64,000 nt of DNA from Pseudomonas gregormendelii (GCF_017114825.1 NZ_JADEVO010000002.1:62001-126000); one strand, 5' to 3'. Shown: positions 39,402-48,803, counted from the first letter of the stretch. Numbers and translations: made by a program. Notes: generated from the letters alone by a model not told the origin.

Positions 39402-41684
39402 TTAAAGCGACGAGTATTTCTTGCGCAGACGCTGACGAATCAGTTCCGCGAGGGTGTTCATAACGAAGGTGAACAGCAGCAGCACCAAGGCCGAGAGGAA
39501 CAGCACGCGGTAGTGGCTGCCGCCAACTTCCGATTCGGGCATTTCCACCGCAACGTTGGCGGCCAGTGTGCGCAGGCCTTCGAACAGGTTCATTTCCATG
39601 ACCGGGGTGTTACCGGTGGCCATCAGCACGATCATCGTTTCACCGACCGCACGCCCCATGCCGATCATCAGCGCCGAGAAAATCCCCGGGCTGGCGGTGA
39701 GGATCACCACACGAGTCATGGTTTGCCAAGGCGTGGCGCCGAGGGCCAGGGAACCGAGGGTCAGGCCGCGAGGCACGCTGAACACGGCGTCTTCGGCGAT
39801 GGAATAGATGTTCGGGATGACCGCGAAACCCATGGCCAGGCCAACCACCAGGGCGTTGCGCTGGTCGTAGGTGATGCCCAGGTCGTGGGAGATCCACATG
39901 CGCATGTCGCCGCCGAAGAACCAGTTTTCCATGTACGGGCTCATGTACAAAGACAGCCAGCCCACGAACAGGATCACCGGGATCAGAATCGCGCTTTCCC
40001 AACCGTCCGGCACTTTCAGGCGCACGGATTCAGGCAGGCGACTGAAGACGAAACCCGCCACCAGAATGCCGATCGGCAGGAGCATCAACAGGCTGAAAAT
40101 GCCCGGCAAGTGTCCTTCCACGTAGGGCGCCAGGAACAGGCCGGCGAAGAAGCCGAGGATCACCGTCGGCATTGCTTCCATCAGCTCGATCACCGGCTTG
40201 ACCTTGCGGCGCAGGCTCGGCGCCATGAAGTAGGCGGTGTAGATCGCGGCCGCTACGGCGAGTGGCGCGGCCAGCAGCATGGCGTAGAAGGCGGCTTTGA
40301 GGGTACCGAACGTTAGCGGGGACAGGCTCAGCTTGGGTTCAAAATCGGTGTTGGCGGCGGTCGATTGCCAGACGTATTTAGGCTCGTCGTAGTTCTCGTA
40401 CCAGACCTTGCTCCACAGTGCGCTCCAGGAAACTTCCGGGTGCGGGTTATCGAGCAGCAGCGGTTGAATCTTGCCGCCGGCCTCGACGATCACGCGGTTA
40501 GCCCGTGGTGACAGGCCAAAAATGCCCTGGCCGTCGACGACCTGATCCACCAGCAGGGTGCGGTGTGCGGTGCTGTGGAACACGCCGAGCTTGCCGGATG
40601 CATCCAGGGCGATGAAGCCTTTGCGACGCTCTTCGGCAGTGATCTCAACGATGGGCGTGGTGCCCATCTGGAAGGTGCGAATCTGTTTCAGGCGCTGTTC
40701 GCCATCCGGGTCGCGAGCCATGAACCACTGGGCCAGGCCACCCTTGGAATCGCCGAGGATCAGCGAGATACCGCCCACCAGCTGAGTGCTGGCGGTGATC
40801 TGCGCCTCGCCATCTTCAAGCAGCTTGTAACGACCGTTGAGGCTCTTGTCGCGCAGGCTGAACACGTCGGCCTGGGCACGCCCATTGATTACGTACAACC
40901 ACTGCTGGCGCGGGTCGACGAAGATGTTTTTCACCGTCTCGGTCATCTGCGGCAGATCGATACGCTTCTGCTCGCTGGTGACTTCGCCGGTCATCATGTT
41001 TTCTTCGCGGGTCAGCGACAACACGTTGAGCTGCGCGCCCGTGGAGCCCACCAGCAACAGGGTCGAATCTGTGGCGTTGAGGCTGATATGCTCCAGCGCC
41101 CCGCCCGCTTCGTTCAACGCGATCGGGGTCTCGCCATACGGGTATTCAATGGCTGGCGAGATGGTCTTATTGCCGTCGGGATAGGTCACTTTGTAAGTGT
41201 GGCGGAACACCAAAGCCTGGCCGTTGGAAAAGCCGACCGCAACCAATGGGGAACCCGGCTGGTCTTCACCGATGGAAGTGACCTGGCTACCGGCCGGGAC
41301 CGGCAGGTCGACACGACGCAGCTCTGCGCCGCTGTCGATGTCGAAAAACAACGCCTGGCCCTTGTCCGAAACCCGCATGGCCACCTTGTTCTGTTCTTCC
41401 AGGGAGATCATCAGCGGCTTGCCGGCGTCCTGCATCCAGGCGGGCGTGATCGAGTCCTTGGCCGTCAGGTCGGCGCCCTGGAACAGCGGCGCGACAACGT
41501 AGCCCAGGAAGAAGAAAATCAGCGTGATCGCCCCAAGCACGGCAAGGCCGCCAATGAGGACGTACCAACGCGTCAGGCGGTCTTTGAGCGCGCGCATACG
41601 GCGCTTGCGTTGCAACTCAGGCGTATTGAAATCAATTCGCTTGGGGGGATTTGTAGTCATTGTGGAATTGGCCAGATCATTCAT
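39402..41684 (-). CDS. pstC: Phosphate ABC transporter permease PstC, with large periplasmic domain
   Basis: This 760-residue protein has a cytoplasmic N-terminus, one helix (about 45-70), then about 380 residues of repeated strand-like units (for example GAQLNVLSLTREE, QWLYVINGRAQADVFSLRDK) that resemble a beta-propeller or similar periplasmic domain, and a C-terminal permease core (about 455-755) with the EAA loop GSLALGATPWQTMTRVV. E. coli PstC is about 320 residues. The ATG at 41684 was chosen over a GTG two codons earlier for the AGGG spacing. The extra domain is shared by Pseudomonas relatives. Confidence 0.93.
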   Translation of the reverse strand: MNDLANSTMTTNPPKRIDFNTPELQRKRRMRALKDRLTRWYVLIGGLAVLGAITLIFFFLGYVVAPLFQGADLTAKDSITPAWMQDAGKPLMISLEEQNKVAMRVSDKGQALFFDIDSGAELRRVDLPVPAGSQVTSIGEDQPGSPLVAVGFSNGQALVFRHTYKVTYPDGNKTISPAIEYPYGETPIALNEAGGALEHISLNATDSTLLLVGSTGAQLNVLSLTREENMMTGEVTSEQKRIDLPQMTETVKNIFVDPRQQWLYVINGRAQADVFSLRDKSLNGRYKLLEDGEAQITASTQLVGGISLILGDSKGGLAQWFMARDPDGEQRLKQIRTFQMGTTPIVEITAEERRKGFIALDASGKLGVFHSTAHRTLLVDQVVDGQGIFGLSPRANRVIVEAGGKIQPLLLDNPHPEVSWSALWSKVWYENYDEPKYVWQSTAANTDFEPKLSLSPLTFGTLKAAFYAMLLAAPLAVAAAIYTAYFMAPSLRRKVKPVIELMEAMPTVILGFFAGLFLAPYVEGHLPGIFSLLMLLPIGILVAGFVFSRLPESVRLKVPDGWESAILIPVILFVGWLSLYMSPYMENWFFGGDMRMWISHDLGITYDQRNALVVGLAMGFAVIPNIYSIAEDAVFSVPRGLTLGSLALGATPWQTMTRVVILTASPGIFSALMIGMGRAVGETMIVLMATGNTPVMEMNLFEGLRTLAANVAVEMPESEVGGSHYRVLFLSALVLLLFTFVMNTLAELIRQRLRKKYSSL

Positions 41685-41797
41685 TCGCACACCCTAGCGA
41701 TCCTGTATGACAGAAAGATGACAGTGCAGTGACGCGACAAATCCGCCGCCTGTGGAAACTGGCAGCGGAGCGGGAATTGGAGGCGTGTGGGAAACCC

Positions 41798-41897
41798 TGT
41801 AGGAGCTGTCGAGTGCAACGAGGCTGCGATCTTTTGATCTTGCTGATAAAAGCCAGATCCAAAGATCGCAGCCTCGTTGCACTCGACAGCTCCTACA
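41798..41897. repeat. 37-bp perfect inverted repeat between pstS and pstC
   Basis: Arms 41798-41834 and 41861-41897 (begin TGTAGGAGCTGTCGAGTGCA) are exact complements over 37 bp with a 26-bp loop. Ends match the GTAGGAGCTG REP subfamily, but the core is longer than usual. In the operon it lies after pstS, the gene needed in largest amount. Confidence 0.92.
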
Positions 41898-41941
41898 CAG
41901 CTCCTGCACACGGAGCCCGGGGCTACCCCGGACTCAGGGTT

Positions 41942-42940
41942 TTACTTTTTTGCGACTTCAGCGCCTTCCTGCAGACCCAGGTCAGCCAGTGCTTTTGCAG
42001 CAACTTTGGCTGGCAGTGGGATGTAGCCGTCTTTCACTACAACTTCCTGGCCTTGCTTGGACAGAACCAGCTTCACGAACTCGGCTTCCAGCGGGGCCAG
42101 AGGCTTGTTCGGCGCCTTGTTGACGTACACGTAGAGGAAGCGCGACAGCGGGTATTTGCCGTTCAAGGCGTTTTCTTCGGTGTCTTCGATGAAGTCGGTG
42201 CTGCCTTTCTTGGCCAGTGCCACGGTCTTCACGCTGGCAGTCTTGTAGCCGATGCCCGAGTAACCGATGCCGTTCAGCGAGGAGCTGATGGACTGCACGA
42301 CCGAAGCCGAACCAGGTTGTTCGTTGACATTCGGCTTGTAGTCGCCTTTACACAGGGCTTCTTCCTTGAAGTAGCCGTAGGTGCCCGATACCGAGTTACG
42401 ACCGAACAACTGAACCGGCTTGTTCGCCAGGTCGCCGGTCACACCCAGGTCGCCCCAGGTTTTAACGTCGGCTTTACCACCGCACAGACGAGTCGACGAG
42501 AACACCGCGTCGACTTGTTCCATGGTCATGTGCTGGATTGGGTTGTCCTTGTGCACGAACACAGCCAAGGCGTCCACGGCAACCGGGATGGCGGTTGGCT
42601 TGTAGCCGTACTTGGTTTCAAAGGCCTGCAGCTCGTTGTCCTTCATCTTGCGGCTCATCGGGCCCAGGTTGGCGGTGCCTTCAGTCAGCGCAGGTGGCGC
42701 GGTGGAGGAACCAGCGGCCTGAATCTGGATGTTTACGTTCGGGTATTCTTTTTTGTAGTTCTCGGCCCACAAGGTCATGAGGTTGGCCAGAGTATCGGAG
42801 CCGACGCTGGACAGGTTGCCCGACACACCAGTGGTCTTGGTGTAGCTCGGGATAGCAGGGTCAACAGCGGCAACCGCGTTGGCAGTCGCAACGCCAGCAG
42901 CGACAAAAGTCATTGCCGCCATCAAACGCTTCAGTTTCAT
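41942..42940 (-). CDS. pstS: Periplasmic phosphate-binding protein PstS
   Basis: This 332-residue precursor has a signal peptide (about 1-24, cleavage near AVA-AVDP). The mature protein shows the phosphate-site residues of the PstS family: [17 protein letters not shown] (about 39-55), [11 protein letters not shown] (about 78-88) and [13 protein letters not shown] (about 170-182). It is of the Pseudomonas/DING-like class. It delivers phosphate to PstCAB and is first in the operon, with a PHO box upstream, so it is strongly induced on phosphate limitation. Confidence 0.96.
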   Translation of the reverse strand: MKLKRLMAAMTFVAAGVATANAVAAVDPAIPSYTKTTGVSGNLSSVGSDTLANLMTLWAENYKKEYPNVNIQIQAAGSSTAPPALTEGTANLGPMSRKMKDNELQAFETKYGYKPTAIPVAVDALAVFVHKDNPIQHMTMEQVDAVFSSTRLCGGKADVKTWGDLGVTGDLANKPVQLFGRNSVSGTYGYFKEEALCKGDYKPNVNEQPGSASVVQSISSSLNGIGYSGIGYKTASVKTVALAKKGSTDFIEDTEENALNGKYPLSRFLYVYVNKAPNKPLAPLEAEFVKLVLSKQGQEVVVKDGYIPLPAKVAAKALADLGLQEGAEVAKK

Positions 42941-43018
42941 GCCTTACTCCTAGCAGATAGGGTGTGTTAAGTCGGGGCCAAGTATTAGCAGGCCGTGTGA
43001 ACACTCTATGGCTGAAAT

Positions 43019-43036
43019 ATGACAATTGGATGAAAG
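43019..43036 (-). promoter_or_regulatory. PHO box upstream of pstS
   Basis: On the minus strand CTTTCATCCAATTGTCAT gives two TNTCAT units 11 bp apart, close to the CTGTCAT-N4-CTGTCAT consensus of PhoB. It lies about 80 bp before the pstS start. Confidence 0.85.
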
Positions 43037-43074
43037 GCCACCATTCGATGCCGGAAGGGAGACCCGCGTTGCCC

Positions 43075-43156
43075 GCATCGCGAGCAGGCTCACTCCCACA
43101 GCGGTTCTGACGTGATTACAGAGTCAGTGTGGGAGCGAGCCTGCTCGCGACGGGGT
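43075..43156. repeat. REP doublet
   Basis: CGCGAGCAGGCTCACTCCCA (43080-43099) and TGGGAGCGAGCCTGCTCGCG (43130-43149) form inverted arms with one mismatch pair between the pstS promoter and the transporter gene. Confidence 0.88.
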
Positions 43157-43181
43157 CGGCAAGATTGAAGAAGATTGCGCG

Positions 43182-44480
43182 CTAGCGCCCCTTCTTCCAG
43201 AGGTACCCACCCACCACTATCCCGACGCCACAAATGATCGCGACATAGTAGGCCGGGCCCATCGGGCTTTCCTTGAGCAGCAGGGTCACCACCATCGGCG
43301 TCAGGCCGCCGAAGATGGCGTAGGCCAGGTTGTAGGAAAACGACAGCCCGCTGAAGCGCACCACCGCCGGGAAGGCCTTGACCATCACGTAGGGCACCGC
43401 ACCGATGGTGCCTACCAGCAAGCCGGTCAGGGCATACATCGGGAACAGCCAGTCGGGGTGGTTGAACAGGCTGTGATAGAAGGTCCACGAGCTGATCAGC
43501 AACGCGGCGCTGCCGAACACGAATACCCGACCTGCGCCAAAGCGGTCTGCTAGTGCGCCGGACGCAACACACCCCAGGCTCAGGAAGACGATGGCGAGGC
43601 TGTTGGCCTGCAAGGCGACGGTTGGCGCGAAATGGTAGACGGTCTGCAGCACGGTCGGGGTCATGAGAATGACGACGATGATGCCGGCAGACAGCAACCA
43701 GGTCAGCAGCATGGAAATCAGGATAGCGCCACGATGGTCACGCAACACGGCCTTGAGCGGCACTTCTTCGGCCAGCGCTTTGCGCAGTTGCAGCTCGGCA
43801 AATACCGGGGTCTCGTGCAGCCAGCGACGCAGGTAAACCGAGAACAGGCCAAACACACCCCCCAGCAGGAACGGGATACGCCAGGCGTAATCAGCGACAT
43901 CGGTGGGGGTGTAAAGGCTGTTGATCGCGGTGGCGACCAATGAGCCCAGGAGGATGCCGGCGGTCAGGCCGCTGGTCAGGGTGCCGCAGGCGTAGCCGAT
44001 GTGACGCTGGGGCACATGCTCGGAAACGAAAACCCACGCGCCGGGCACTTCCCCGCCGATAGCCGCGCCCTGGATGACCCGCATCAGCAGCAACAAAATC
44101 GGTGCCCACATGCCGATCTGCGCGTAGGTTGGCAGCAGACCCATGATCAGGGTCGGCACCGCCATCATGAAAATGCTCAAGGTAAACATTTTCTTGCGGC
44201 CCAGCAGGTCGCCGAAGTGCGCCATGACAATGCCGCCCAACGGGCGCGCCAGGTAACCGGCAGCGAAGATGCCGAAGGTCTGCATCAGCCGCAGCCACTC
44301 GGGCATGTCGGCCGGGAAGAACAGTTTGCCCACCACCGTGGCGAAAAATACGAAGATGATGAAGTCGTAGAATTCCAGCGCACCACCGAGGGCGGACAGC
44401 GACAGGGTCTTGTAGTCATTCCGAGTCAGCGGACGTGCGGGTTGTGTTGGCTGCGCGACGCTCGAGGGCGCTGTGGTCAT
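43182..44480 (-). CDS. Major facilitator transporter of the metabolite:H+ symporter (MHS) type
   Basis: This 432-residue protein has about 12 transmembrane helices. The MHS family signs are GALEFYDFIIFVFFA in helix 1 (about 32-46), the loop motif GDLLGRKKMF (about 89-98), VIQGAAIGGEVPGAWVFVSEH in helix 4-5, and RRWLHETPVFAEL after helix 6. MHS members take up citrate, ketoglutarate, proline, shikimate or aromatic acids with protons; the substrate here cannot be told. The same gene lies beyond pstS in P. aeruginosa. The upstream 364-bp region contains several palindromes. Confidence 0.88.
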   Translation of the reverse strand: MTTAPSSVAQPTQPARPLTRNDYKTLSLSALGGALEFYDFIIFVFFATVVGKLFFPADMPEWLRLMQTFGIFAAGYLARPLGGIVMAHFGDLLGRKKMFTLSIFMMAVPTLIMGLLPTYAQIGMWAPILLLLMRVIQGAAIGGEVPGAWVFVSEHVPQRHIGYACGTLTSGLTAGILLGSLVATAINSLYTPTDVADYAWRIPFLLGGVFGLFSVYLRRWLHETPVFAELQLRKALAEEVPLKAVLRDHRGAILISMLLTWLLSAGIIVVILMTPTVLQTVYHFAPTVALQANSLAIVFLSLGCVASGALADRFGAGRVFVFGSAALLISSWTFYHSLFNHPDWLFPMYALTGLLVGTIGAVPYVMVKAFPAVVRFSGLSFSYNLAYAIFGGLTPMVVTLLLKESPMGPAYYVAIICGVGIVVGGYLWKKGR

Positions 44481-44844
44481 GGCAAGGTTTCTCTTATAGT
44501 CGAATCTGCAACCTCAACAGCTCTGGCCGAGGCTTGGGCAGGTCCGGCACGATAGCAAATTGTTCGAAAAAGCACATGGATGTGCATATTTGACGGTCAA
44601 AATGAGAACCCGACGGTCGTCTCGGAGTCTACCGACCGATATACTCGCAATCCTGCAAGGATTTGACTGGGTTGCTGTGCGAAAACGCCTGCCGGGGTAC
44701 ATAGGCGATTTCGCAGAGTTTCCCTTTAGGCGCCTTTCGAAAAACGTGACGAACGTAGTATGTTCGGGGCTGAATCGTTTTTTCTTAGGACGGCTATTCA
44801 CCTGAAGTACCAATGAAGACTCACGGGTCAGAGGCACCCCCGGC
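44481..44844. other. 364-bp divergent intergenic region with palindromes
   Basis: No credible gene is present (an 81-codon frame at 44560 has no family features). Palindromes seen: GCACATGGATGTGC (44572-44585), TTTGACGGTCAAA (44589-44601), and the pair CGGTCG / CGACCG around 44614-44638. They could be operators for the divergent transporter and thioesterase genes. Confidence 0.55.
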
Positions 44845-45249
44845 ATGATAGAGCTCGAACAAGAAGATCCAATTCCGCAAGGCGACCTGGCCCTGCAAAT
44901 CACTGCATTGCCGCGCGAAACCAACGGCTTCGGCGATATTTTCGGCGGTTGGCTGGTGGCGCAGATGGATTTGGCTGGCACTGCGATGGCCAGCAAGGTC
45001 GCGGGCGGTCGCGTAGCTACCGTGGCGATCGATCGCATGGCGTTCCTGGTACCTGTAGCGGTAGGCGCCCAGCTCTCCTTCTATACCCAGGCCCTGGAAA
45101 TCGGCCGTAGCTCGATCCAGATGATGGTTGAGGTGTGGAGCGACGATCCGCTGTCCAGCGAATGGCGCAAGGTCACCGAAGCGGTGTTCGTGTTCGTTGC
45201 CATCGACGGCAGTGGGCGTACCCGTTCGGTTCCGTCCAGAGCTCGATAG
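44845..45249 (+). CDS. Acyl-CoA thioesterase (hotdog fold, YciA type)
   Basis: This 134-residue single hotdog-domain protein has NGFGDIFGGWLVAQMDLAGT (about 27-46), with the Asp/helix arrangement of hexameric YciA-like thioesterases, and ATVAIDRMAFLVPV in the second strand pair. These enzymes release free fatty acids from acyl-CoA, possibly in membrane lipid turnover. The ATG at 44845 is preceded by CCCCGGC rather than a strong ribosome site. It is followed by a mutarotase gene 70 bp later. Confidence 0.9.
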   Translation: MIELEQEDPIPQGDLALQITALPRETNGFGDIFGGWLVAQMDLAGTAMASKVAGGRVATVAIDRMAFLVPVAVGAQLSFYTQALEIGRSSIQMMVEVWSDDPLSSEWRKVTEAVFVFVAIDGSGRTRSVPSRAR

Positions 45250-45319
45250 CCCTAAAGCGTCAAACGCCGGGAGCGTTTTGCGGTCCATTGCAGCCCTGTT
45301 CCAGATTGAGAGTCGCCCC

Positions 45320-46219
45320 ATGAGCACGCCCAACGTAGAAGCCATGAAACTGGATGACCTGAACTGCTGGCGCATCCGCCACGGTCAGGCCGAATTGCTG
45401 GTCGCCCAGCAAGGCGCGCAAATCCTCAGCTATCAGTTGGCCGGCCAACCGCCGCTGATCTGGCTCAACGACGAGGCAGTGTTCAACACCGGCAAGAGCA
45501 TTCGTGCCGGTGTGCCCGTCTGCTGGCCATGGTTCGGCAATCTGGCGCGCAACCCGCAAAGCGTTCAGGCCATGCGTTCCAGCCAGGAGCCGGCGACGGC
45601 CCACGGGTTTGTCCGGGCGATGGACTGGGAGCTGGCCGGCATCGAGACCGAGGGTGAAACCCTGAAGGTCGAGTTCGCCCTGCCCTACCCCGATGGCGGC
45701 TTTCCAGGCTGGCGGCATGAAGTGGATCTGAAGCTGAGCATTCGCCTGGATGAGCAGCTGCACATCGGCCTGACCAGTCATAACCGCGGCAACTCAAGCG
45801 TCACGATCAGCCAGGCATTGCACAGCTATTTCGCGGTCAGCGATGTGCGCACTGTGCATATCGAGGGCCTGGATGGCTTGAACTACATCGAGACGCTGGA
45901 TGACTGGAAAACCGTGAAGCAGATCGGTGACCTGCAGTTCACCGACGAGACTGATCGCATCTATCTCGATACGCCCCAAACGCTGAGCATTGTTGACCCG
46001 GCGTGGGAACGGCGGATCGAGCTGCGCAGCAGCGGTTCGCGCTCGGCGGTGATCTGGAATCCGTGGGTTGAGCGCGCGGCAGCGTTCAGCGACATGGCTG
46101 ACGATGGCTGGCAGCGCATGCTGTGCATCGAGACGGCGAATGTGATGGACGATGTGGTGGTGCTGGCGCCGGGGTCGAGTCACACGCTTGGTGTGAGCAT
46201 CGCCAGCAAGCCGCTTTAA
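45320..46219 (+). CDS. D-hexose-6-phosphate mutarotase (YeaD-like)
   Basis: This 299-residue protein has the aldose-1-epimerase beta-sandwich: GAQILSYQLAGQPPLIWL (about 36-53), RAGVPVCWPWFGN (about 63-75), HGFVRAMDWEL (about 96-106, active-site His), HSYFAVSDVRTVHIEGL (about 170-186) and a C-terminal Glu-containing CIETANV. It interconverts alpha and beta anomers of glucose-6-phosphate and related sugars. The start was set at 45320 (MSTPNVEAMKLDDL); a longer frame reaches into the preceding gene. Confidence 0.92.
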   Translation: MSTPNVEAMKLDDLNCWRIRHGQAELLVAQQGAQILSYQLAGQPPLIWLNDEAVFNTGKSIRAGVPVCWPWFGNLARNPQSVQAMRSSQEPATAHGFVRAMDWELAGIETEGETLKVEFALPYPDGGFPGWRHEVDLKLSIRLDEQLHIGLTSHNRGNSSVTISQALHSYFAVSDVRTVHIEGLDGLNYIETLDDWKTVKQIGDLQFTDETDRIYLDTPQTLSIVDPAWERRIELRSSGSRSAVIWNPWVERAAAFSDMADDGWQRMLCIETANVMDDVVVLAPGSSHTLGVSIASKPL

Positions 46220-46241
46220 AAGCATCGCTTTTACCGGACAC

Positions 46242-46778
46242 CTACAAATCCGACTCCTGCACCACCCGCACCGTGGCCGCATCCAGGGCATACGCCGCAT
46301 CAGCCAGGTCGTTAGTGACCTGCTCGACTTTCAGCGTGCCGGCGACCCACAGCGGCGTGTAGATATCATCCAGTTTCAAGCCTTTTGGGTAACGCACCAG
46401 CACCAGCTGATTGGGCGGCGGTGGTGGCACGTGGATGCAGGCGCCTGGATAGGGCACCAGGAAGAACAGCGTGCTGCGACCCTTGGCGTCGCTCTCCAGC
46501 GGCACCGGATAACCACCGATACGAATCTTTTTGTCGTTCATCGACGCTACGGTTTTGGTCGAATACATCACTGCGGGCAAGCCCTTGCTCTGCTTCATGC
46601 CACCTTTTTCGGTAAAGGTGCCATCGCCTTCGGGAGAGTCGTGATCGATTTCCGGCATGGCCTCGAGGGCCTTCTGGTCGGACTTGGGCATCAATTGCAG
46701 CCAGTCGGTTTCCGGCAGCTCACTGCCATGGACGAGGCCGGCGCCCAATAAAAGTACGGTCAACAGAATGCGGCGCAT
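46242..46778 (-). CDS. Secreted DUF3299 protein
   Basis: This 178-residue precursor has an N-terminal signal peptide ([18 protein letters not shown], cleavage about 18-19). DUF3299 features are DWLQLMP (25-31), KKIRIGGYPVPLE (about 83-95), and the PGACIHVPPPPPNQLVLV region (about 112-129). Members are periplasmic proteins of unknown role, sometimes near ABC exporters. It is convergent with the mutarotase gene. Confidence 0.85.
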   Translation of the reverse strand: MRRILLTVLLLGAGLVHGSELPETDWLQLMPKSDQKALEAMPEIDHDSPEGDGTFTEKGGMKQSKGLPAVMYSTKTVASMNDKKIRIGGYPVPLESDAKGRSTLFFLVPYPGACIHVPPPPPNQLVLVRYPKGLKLDDIYTPLWVAGTLKVEQVTNDLADAAYALDAATVRVVQESDL

Positions 46779-46865
46779 GGAGGTGCTCGGGTTTGGGGGA
46801 ATGTTGGAACGCCGAGCATTCTAGCCCTCTCTGCACGCCGCGCAGAGAGGGCTTTGTCGCTTGAA

Positions 46866-47111
46866 TCAGTTCTTTTTGATCAAGCCGTAGATCACCAGCA
46901 AAATCACGGCACCGACCAGCGCGCCCAGGAAACCTGCGCCTTCGCCGGCCTGGTAGAAGCCCAACGCCTGGCCGCCATAAGTGGCCGCCAGCGAACCGCC
47001 GATACCGAGCAAGATGGTCATGATCCAGCCCATGCTGTCATCGCCCGGTTTCAGGAAACGCGCCAGCAGGCCGACGATCAAGCCGATAAAGATGGTTCCA
47101 ATAATTCCCAT
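46866..47111 (-). CDS. GlsB/YeaQ/YmgE-family membrane protein
   Basis: This 81-residue protein of the transglycosylase-associated family begins MGIIGTIFIGLIVGLLARFL with three membrane helices (about 2-16, 26-46, 55-77), and has the KPGDDSMGWIMTILLGIGGS motif (about 21-40). Family members are small stress-induced inner-membrane proteins, function unknown. Confidence 0.9.
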   Translation of the reverse strand: MGIIGTIFIGLIVGLLARFLKPGDDSMGWIMTILLGIGGSLAATYGGQALGFYQAGEGAGFLGALVGAVILLVIYGLIKKN

Positions 47112-47217
47112 GACATTTCCCTCTGATTGAATGGCTATGCAGAAGACTAGTCAGACTTTCGCATACTGCCATCAGAGAACGGCGGGCCTTGAATGGTTCC
47201 GCCGCTGTCAGGTGAAA

Positions 47218-48300
47218 CTATTCGGCGATGAGCGCTTCGACCTTGATGATCTGCTGCTCCAGCGTGGCCTTGTCGGCGCAGCGCAGGTTGGCATGACCGA
47301 CCTTGCGACCAGCCTTGAACGCCTTGCCATAGTGATGCAGGTGGCAATCGGCGATGGCGATCACTCTCTCTACCGGCGGCACGACGCCGATGAAGTTGAG
47401 CATGGCGCTCTCACCGACCTTGGCCGTCGAGCCCAGCGGCAAGCCGGCAACGGCGCGCAGATGGTTCTCGAACTGGCTGCACTCGGCGCCTTCCGTCGTC
47501 CAGTGTCCGGAGTTGTGAACGCGAGGGGCGATTTCGTTGGCCTTGAGACCACCGTCAACCTCGAAGAACTCGAACGCCATCACGCCCACATAATCCAGGT
47601 GTTTGAGCACGCGGCTTGAGTAATCTTCGGCCAGGCCCTGCAGGGGGTGATCGGTACTGGCCACGGACAGCTTCAAGATGCCGCTGTCATGAGTGTTGTG
47701 CACCAGCGGGTAGAACCTGGTTTCGCCATCGCGAGCGCGCACGGCAATCAGCGAAACTTCCCCGGTAAAAGGTACAAAGCCTTCCAGCAGGCAGGCCACG
47801 CTGCCCAGTTCGGCAAACGTACCTGCTACATCTTCGGGTTTGCGCAGGACTTTCTGACCCTTGCCGTCGTAACCCAGGGTACGGGTTTTCAACACGGCAG
47901 GCAGGCCGATAGACGCCACTGCGGCGTCCAGGTCGGCTTGCGACTGGATGTCGGCGAACGCTGGCGTCGGTATCTCCAGGTCCTTGAACATGCTCTTCTC
48001 GAACCAGCGATCACGCGCGATTCGCAGGGCTTCGGCGCTCGGGTACACCGGAACGAACTGTGAGAGAAATGCGACGGTTTCCGCCGGTACGCTCTCGAAT
48101 TCGAAAGTCACCAGATCGACTTCATCTGCCAGCTGGCGCAGGTGATCCTGATCGCCATAATCGGCCTGCAGATGCTCGCCCAACGCGGCTGCGCAAGCAT
48201 CCGGCGCAGGGTCCAGGAAAGCGAAGTTCATACCCAGCGGGGTGCCCGCCAACGCCAACATGCGACCCAACTGGCCGCCACCGATTACACCGATCTTCAT
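47218..48300 (-). CDS. purK: N5-carboxyaminoimidazole ribonucleotide synthase
   Basis: This 360-residue ATP-grasp enzyme makes N5-CAIR from AIR, bicarbonate and ATP in purine synthesis. The N-terminus MKIGVIGGGQLGRML at 48300 is the family start (an in-frame codon 9 bp earlier was rejected). ATP-grasp parts are KTRTLGYDGKGQKVL (about 138-152), EGFVPFTGEVSLIAVR (about 173-188), and NEIAPRVHNSGHWT (about 258-271). purE precedes it by 11 bp, so the pair forms one operon. Confidence 0.96.
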   Translation of the reverse strand: MKIGVIGGGQLGRMLALAGTPLGMNFAFLDPAPDACAAALGEHLQADYGDQDHLRQLADEVDLVTFEFESVPAETVAFLSQFVPVYPSAEALRIARDRWFEKSMFKDLEIPTPAFADIQSQADLDAAVASIGLPAVLKTRTLGYDGKGQKVLRKPEDVAGTFAELGSVACLLEGFVPFTGEVSLIAVRARDGETRFYPLVHNTHDSGILKLSVASTDHPLQGLAEDYSSRVLKHLDYVGVMAFEFFEVDGGLKANEIAPRVHNSGHWTTEGAECSQFENHLRAVAGLPLGSTAKVGESAMLNFIGVVPPVERVIAIADCHLHHYGKAFKAGRKVGHANLRCADKATLEQQIIKVEALIAE

Positions 48301-48311
48301 CGTCAACAACC

Positions 48312-48803
48312 TCAGGCGATGCGTGGGTCTGGATTTTCCAGGACGCTGTCTGTCTGCTCAGCGCGGAATGTTTTCAGCACCGCGTGGAACTGCGGGTGCT
48401 TGGCGCCCAGGATGCTTGCCGAGAGCAAGGCTGCGTTGATTGCACCGGCCTTGCCGATGGCTAGCGTGGCGACCGGAATGCCCGCAGGCATCTGCACGAT
48501 GGACAGCAGCGAGTCGACGCCCGAAAGCATGGACGACTGCACCGGCACGCCCAGCACTGGCAGGTGGGTCTTGGCCGCACACATGCCTGGCAGGTGCGCC
48601 GCGCCGCCGGCACCGGCGATAATCACCTCGATGCCACGCGCCTCGGCCTCTTCGGCATACTGGAACAGCAGGTCCGGGGTACGGTGGGCAGAGACCACTT
48701 TCACCTCGTAAGGAATGCCGAGCTTTTCCAGCATATCGGCGGTGTGGCTAAGGGTGGACCAATCGGACTTGGAGCCCATGATCACGCCAACCAGTGCACT
48801 CAT
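48312..48803 (-). CDS. purE: N5-carboxyaminoimidazole ribonucleotide mutase
   Basis: This 163-residue class I PurE converts N5-CAIR to CAIR. Motifs are [10 protein letters not shown] (6-15), with the phosphate-binding Ser-Asp, VVSAHRTPD (about 37-45, catalytic His), [14 protein letters not shown] (about 59-72) and GVPVQSS (about 84-90). The leader upstream contains a promoter-like TATACT and a complete terminator hairpin before the start codon, which suggests control by transcription attenuation. Confidence 0.96.
   Translation of the reverse strand: MSALVGVIMGSKSDWSTLSHTADMLEKLGIPYEVKVVSAHRTPDLLFQYAEEAEARGIEVIIAGAGGAAHLPGMCAAKTHLPVLGVPVQSSMLSGVDSLLSIVQMPAGIPVATLAIGKAGAINAALLSASILGAKHPQFHAVLKTFRAEQTDSVLENPDPRIA

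Noticed and set aside
41729..42970. 413-codon plus-strand frame across the pstS-pstC gap and pstS
   Set aside because: It runs through a REP inverted repeat and antisense to pstS; no recognisable domain.
44560..44805. 81-codon frame in the transporter/thioesterase gap
   Set aside because: Basic, low-complexity translation, no ribosome site, and overlapping palindromic regulatory DNA.
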